DNA of 64,000 nucleotides from an uncultured Pirellula sp. GTDB lineage: Bacteria > Planctomycetota > Planctomycetia > Pirellulales > Pirellulaceae. The translations under genes were made by a program, and so were the position numbers. Of this stretch, positions 59,801 to 64,000 are shown piece after piece (the stretch's first letter is position 1; the number at the start of each line of letters is the position of its first letter). The notes under the pieces were generated by a model. The model had not been told where the DNA came from. It saw nothing but the letters and a program-made list of their open reading frames with translations, and did not search any database. The stretch is taken from contig CAIOHR010000222.1 of NCBI GenBank assembly GCA_903858115.1, forward strand, positions 1 through 64,000, written 5' to 3'.

Positions 59801-60098
59801 GAGGAATCGTCGTGATTTTGTGGAAGCGATTTTGTATCCAAGTCATCGAATCGCGCAGGGGTTTGCATCGACTACGATTCTGACGGTCGATGACGAAGTC
59901 ATTACCGGTCTGATTACCTTCGAGGATGATAGCCGCGTCGAACTGTCAACCAGCGCAGACAAAAAGGTATCGGTCGACAAAAAGTCGATTCAGCAACGGA
60001 ATCAAAGTGCCGTATCTCTGATGCCGAGCGGGATCGACAAAGTGCTGACGATCTCCGAGTTATCGGATTTGATCGCGTTTCTTGAGCAGTCGAAGTAG
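56826..60098 (+). CDS. PVC-type membrane-bound dehydrogenase-like protein with HEAT-like repeats and cytochrome c domain
   Basis: [43 protein letters not shown], C-terminal [30 protein letters not shown]. Confidence 0.9.
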   Translation: [1090 protein letters not shown]

Positions 60099-60105
60099 GC
60101 AGCGT

Positions 60106-60999
60106 GTGGAAACGGTACTGATCGCAGCAAATCCAAAATCAGGTTCGAAAAGTCGATTCCAATTGGTAGCGGAGCTGGAGCACCACATCGGCTCGCTCGG
60201 GTATCGATGCGAAGTGATCACGCAACTCGAAGAACTAGAGAGGCGTGCGCGAATCCTGAAAGGTGACCATGAGTTGCGTGCCGTCGTAGCTGCGGGTGGC
60301 GATGGGACCATCAGCGCGGTGGCCGAGCGTACACCGATCGATGTTCCACTTCGTATTTTGCCCTTAGGTTCCGAGAATTTGTTAGCGAACTACCTATCGA
60401 TATCGCGAAAACCCATCGACTGCGCCGAAGCGATCCATCGAAATCAAATACGACAATTGGATGGCATGGATGTGGGAGGTCGTTTGGCATTTGTTATGGT
60501 CAGTGTTGGTTTTGATGCGGAGGTAGTTCGCCGAGTTCATCAATCACGAAAATCCCACATCACACGCTGGGCCTATCGATACAGTGCGTTGGCTGCGTGG
60601 ATCCTTTATGGATGGCCAGCTTTTTCCATTCGCATCCATCGTGTGGAAAACAATGTGGTGCAAACCGTCGAGGGCACGGGGCAATGGTGTTTCGTTTTCA
60701 ATGTTCCACGGTATGCCACCGGTTTGAGCCTATTGCCAGATAGCGATCCATCCGACGGTCTGTTGAATGTGGGCTATTTTGAAAGAAGCGGTCGAATTCG
60801 GGGTATCTTTCAGTACCTCCAGGTTTTGCGTGGTAACCATCGAAGTAACAAACATTGGAGAGACTGTTTGGCTTCAGAAGTTCAATTGAGTGATCATCCG
60901 AATGGTTACACGCCACACTTTCAGTACGACGGTGATTGGGGTGGAATGCTTCCTGTTTCCATACGCGTCGTTGCTAGGCGACTCAAGCTTGTGATTTAA
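60106..60999 (+). CDS. Diacylglycerol kinase catalytic-domain family lipid kinase
   Basis: VETVLIAANPKSGSKSR, AVVAAGGDGTISAVAERTP, LPLGSENLLANYLSI. Confidence 0.88.
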   Translation: METVLIAANPKSGSKSRFQLVAELEHHIGSLGYRCEVITQLEELERRARILKGDHELRAVVAAGGDGTISAVAERTPIDVPLRILPLGSENLLANYLSISRKPIDCAEAIHRNQIRQLDGMDVGGRLAFVMVSVGFDAEVVRRVHQSRKSHITRWAYRYSALAAWILYGWPAFSIRIHRVENNVVQTVEGTGQWCFVFNVPRYATGLSLLPDSDPSDGLLNVGYFERSGRIRGIFQYLQVLRGNHRSNKHWRDCLASEVQLSDHPNGYTPHFQYDGDWGGMLPVSIRVVARRLKLVI

Positions 61000-61110
61000 A
61001 CCTGCTCGCCGGTCTCTTGGACAATGTTTCGTGCGACAGTAAGATGGATGCGAATAGGAACATTGGATTCGAAATCGAACAATACTTTTGGCTGGCTGGC
61101 GGAATGCGAA

Positions 61111-62316
61111 ATGGAATTCTTTTGGAACGATGGAGGCCGATCGGCATGTGGTTTTGTGGGTTTGGCTGGCGATTGTGTAACGCGTTCGATTGCGATCGCG
61201 ACGGGTTTGGTCTACCGAGATGTTTACAACCAGCTTGGAGCGGCGAGCCTCGCTACACCGAGAAATGGAGTGCGAACGGATATTGCCGCCAAGTTCCTAG
61301 AAGACCGCCAATGGCGCCGCACAGAGATTTCGCCAACTAGCTACGTACCCTCGTTGCTTCCCGCAGGTGCAGTCATCGTTCATCTTGCTAAGCATGATGG
61401 ACGATGTTCTCACTTCAGCGCATTGATCGATCACGTGGTTCACGATACCTGGGATCCAAGTGATGACGATGACTATTGCGCCTATGCATATTGGACGCAT
61501 CCTGACTATGGACCAGAATCCGTACGTCAGTCAAGTCCCGCGTCGAGATCGAGTTCAGCAGACCAGGATCTAACCCAAGCGGAGTTTGACAAGATCCTCA
61601 ATCGATTGCGAGCCATGGATCGAACCGCGAGCAACAGCGCAAGCACCGAAGCGGAAAAGCACAATGCCATTCGCATGATGCAGAGTCTGATGCTTCGACA
61701 CAATCTCAGCCGCGAAGATATCACCTCGGACGACAATGTTGAGACTGTGCAGTTCACTCAAATGGCTTGTCCAGTGAATGGAAGTAAAGCCTACAATTGG
61801 GAAAAAGCGTTGGCTAACTACATCACCATGCATGTGCTCCCAACAACACAATGGTACTCCGGCTCGAAATCGCATCGCACGCTATTCTGTTTTTACGGGC
61901 CGCTCGCCGATGTGCGAAATGCGATAGCTCTTTTTCGGGAACTGTTGGTGACGATTGCTGCCGCAGCGAAACTCCAGTTCGGCGGGCACTCGCGCGGGAG
62001 CGGAGCGTCCTACGCCGAGGGTTATGTCATGGGGCTTCCCCGTCATGGCTCCAGTAGCGGATTAGAAAGTCCGAACGATTTGAAAGAAGATTCTGCGAAA
62101 ATCGTCAGTGAGCGAGCATTGATCCAATTACGAACACTCGCTATTCACTCGGCGGCCACACGTTGGCTTGATATCGAATGCGGTTTGCGACTCGTATCTG
62201 TGAGTAGAACTGGGCGATATGCACGCGACGATGCCGCAGAGCGCCGTGGTATCCTACATGGATCCAAGCATGAAATTGTGGTTCCTAATGCCCCCAGACG
62301 ATTGACCCAATCATGA
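61111..62316 (+). CDS. Putative papain-like cysteine peptidase domain fused to DUF2786-like domain
   Basis: N-terminal GDCVTRSIAIATGLVYRDVYNQL … CSHFSALIDHVVHDTWD; central KILNRLRAMDRTASNSASTEAEKHNAIRMMQSLMLRHNLSREDI; start at 61111 preferred to 61024. Confidence 0.65.
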   Translation: MEFFWNDGGRSACGFVGLAGDCVTRSIAIATGLVYRDVYNQLGAASLATPRNGVRTDIAAKFLEDRQWRRTEISPTSYVPSLLPAGAVIVHLAKHDGRCSHFSALIDHVVHDTWDPSDDDDYCAYAYWTHPDYGPESVRQSSPASRSSSADQDLTQAEFDKILNRLRAMDRTASNSASTEAEKHNAIRMMQSLMLRHNLSREDITSDDNVETVQFTQMACPVNGSKAYNWEKALANYITMHVLPTTQWYSGSKSHRTLFCFYGPLADVRNAIALFRELLVTIAAAAKLQFGGHSRGSGASYAEGYVMGLPRHGSSSGLESPNDLKEDSAKIVSERALIQLRTLAIHSAATRWLDIECGLRLVSVSRTGRYARDDAAERRGILHGSKHEIVVPNAPRRLTQS

Positions 62317-62326
62317 AACGACTTTC

Positions 62327-63205
62327 ATGAGCGACCCAGTTTCTGATCGTAATCATGTGCGTTGGGGTATGGCATGCATGATTGGATCGCTCGCGTTTTT
62401 TACCATCAATGCATTGTTACTGAAGTACCTCAGCACGAATGTCGGCATCAGCCCATGGGTTACACTGGCCTTTCGAGCAACGGTCGGTTTGATCGTTGTC
62501 AAGATCGGCTTTTCCGCTTCGGGAACCGTAGACTTCCGGCGAGCAGCAACCAACAAATGGCTCGTGGCTCGCGGGTTGTTCGGAGTACTTGGTTCGGTCG
62601 CTTACTACTTTACGGTGCCGACTCTCGGTGCGGGCAAGGCGACATTGATCAGTAACTTTTACGTTGTCATCGCCGCCGTGATGGCTGCCTTTTTTCTCCG
62701 AGAAAGGATCACGTTATCGAAGATCGGCGGCAATGTGATCGCTTGTTGCGGATTGATTTTGCTTTTGGGGGTGACACCGGAGGAATTGTCGAAGATCGGT
62801 TTCGATGAATGCCTAGCGTTGTTCGGTGCGCTCATGTCGGCTGCGACGGTGGTGGTGATTCGTCAGTTAACTCAGACCGAGTCCAGTGCCATGATCTATA
62901 CCACACAGTGCCTGTATATATTGGCTGCATCGCTCCCGATGGCGATCTATGTGAGGCCCGAATTGACGATGGCACATGTCGTCTTGTTGCTAATCGCGGG
63001 CGTCAGTGCAACGTTTGGTCAGCTCGCCATGACAGACGGTTTTCGATACTTGACGGTATCCGTCGGGGGCGCGTTTCAAGTGCTCGCTCCGATGCTGATT
63101 TCCTTTGGCAGTGTTTTGTGCTTTGCCGAGGCTTTTTCTGTCGTCCAAGTGATCGGTGCCACCTTGATTCTCGCAGGTTGCTACAGTGTCGTCGCAATCA
63201 AATAA
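62327..63205 (+). CDS. EamA/DMT family permease
   Basis: ~10 hydrophobic segments, AFRATVGLIVVKIGFS, ISNFYVVIAAVMAAFFLRERITLSKIGGNVIACCGLILLL, second EamA repeat. Confidence 0.87.
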   Translation: MSDPVSDRNHVRWGMACMIGSLAFFTINALLLKYLSTNVGISPWVTLAFRATVGLIVVKIGFSASGTVDFRRAATNKWLVARGLFGVLGSVAYYFTVPTLGAGKATLISNFYVVIAAVMAAFFLRERITLSKIGGNVIACCGLILLLGVTPEELSKIGFDECLALFGALMSAATVVVIRQLTQTESSAMIYTTQCLYILAASLPMAIYVRPELTMAHVVLLLIAGVSATFGQLAMTDGFRYLTVSVGGAFQVLAPMLISFGSVLCFAEAFSVVQVIGATLILAGCYSVVAIK

Positions 63206-63319
63206 TCGAGCTTTACCTGAAGAGTCTGGATAGACTTTATGACTGGATTCTCAAACTTGGCAACTGCAACATAAACCAACTTGTTTTTCGGCTTGTAAGC
63301 AAAGTTAGCTAGTATAGTA

Positions 63320-63371
63320 TGCGTCCGTAGAATGGAGCGAGGACGCAGGTCATGCTCCGGCGTTTTTCGCC
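63320..63371 (+). promoter_or_regulatory. H-type pseudoknot plus hairpin in the nhaD leader (riboswitch candidate)
   Basis: P1 TGCGTCC 63320-63326 / GGACGCA 63341-63347; P2 GGAGC 63334-63338 (P1 loop) / GCTCC 63354-63358; then GGCG-TTTTT-CGCC 63359-63371; ~40 nt before ATG 63411. Confidence 0.5.
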
Positions 63372-63410
63372 ATTTTTGAGAATTCCAAAGCTTAACCAGT
63401 ATCACTTCAT

Positions 63411-64000
63411 ATGCTCATTGCCATACTCGCAGTTTTCATCATCGGTTATTTGGCCATTGCGCTCGAACACCCATTGCATATCAACAAAGCGGCGTCGGCA
63501 TTATTGATTGGAGTCCTATGCTGGACGTTGTACGCGTTGTCGGTCGATCAGTTGTTGCCTGCAGAAAAGATCCCGGCGTGGTTTACGGCCAAAGCAGGCG
63601 GTGAGCATGCTGAGCACTTAAGTCTTGAATACATGCTAGAGGGGCAACTCGGACATTCGCTAAACGAGATTGCTCAGATACTATTCTTTTTGATGGGAGC
63701 AATGACCATTGTGGAATTGGTCGACGCACATGAAGGATTTGCATTGGTAACGAACCGAATTCGAGCGAAGAAAGCGATTAGTTTGTTGTGGATTGTTAGC
63801 ATCCTCACGTTTTTTTTGTCTGCGGTTTTGGACAACCTTACCACAACAATCGTCATGGTTTCATTGTTGAGAAAGTTGGTTCACGACAAAGAGACTCGGA
63901 GATTTTTTGTAGGTATGGTCGTGATCGCAGCCAATGCTGGAGGTGCGTGGACTGTCATTGGGGACGTAACTACCACCATGCTTTGGGTTAAACATAAGGT
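63411..64000 (+). CDS. nhaD: NhaD-type Na+/H+ antiporter, 3'-truncated by window edge (missing from the ORF track)
   Basis: Open frame from ATG 63411 to the end: MLIAILAVFIIGYLAIALEHPLHINKAASALLIG … ILFFLMGAMTIVELVDAHEGF … LDNLTTTIVMVSLLRKLV … ANAGGAWTVIGDVTTTMLW. Confidence 0.92.
   Translation, partial: MLIAILAVFIIGYLAIALEHPLHINKAASALLIGVLCWTLYALSVDQLLPAEKIPAWFTAKAGGEHAEHLSLEYMLEGQLGHSLNEIAQILFFLMGAMTIVELVDAHEGFALVTNRIRAKKAISLLWIVSILTFFLSAVLDNLTTTIVMVSLLRKLVHDKETRRFFVGMVVIAANAGGAWTVIGDVTTTMLWVKHK

Overview
This 64 kb window is a planctomycete-type chromosomal segment, judged from its three Cys-type sulfatases, a DUF1501 / DUF1549-DUF1553 gene pair, and two large PVC-type haem-binding proteins with CxxCH motifs. 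Both edges cut genes: a PAS/hybrid histidine kinase runs in at the left and an NhaD-type antiporter runs off at the right. The core is a ribosomal protein cluster (rpsJ to rplO, then a strong terminator, then secY and adk). Flanking genes include SelO, a cyanophycinase-like protein, phosphoketolase, FolE2, PurQ, PanC, a gamma-glutamyltransferase, an RluA-like protein, a fatty acid desaturase, a PQQ-repeat protein, an asparaginase-like hydrolase, FolK, a DAG-kinase-like protein, a DUF2786 fusion protein and an EamA permease. I saw no rRNA, tRNA, CRISPR array, prophage or transposase gene. The most interesting signals are non-coding or relic-like: (i) a clean H-type pseudoknot in the nhaD leader, a cation-riboswitch candidate; (ii) a 120-bp inverted-repeat element bounded by exact 8-bp direct repeats (MITE-like); (iii) a ~100-bp double-hairpin repeat present twice in opposite orientations; (iv) a 90-bp in-frame insertion between conserved metallophosphoesterase motifs; (v) decayed gene relics (panC 3' end, a DUF486-like gene, a CaCA antiporter-like gene); (vi) a predicted three-way-junction RNA between rpsJ and rplC; (vii) a papain-like/DUF2786 fusion protein. 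All were read by eye; no database search or folding program was run.
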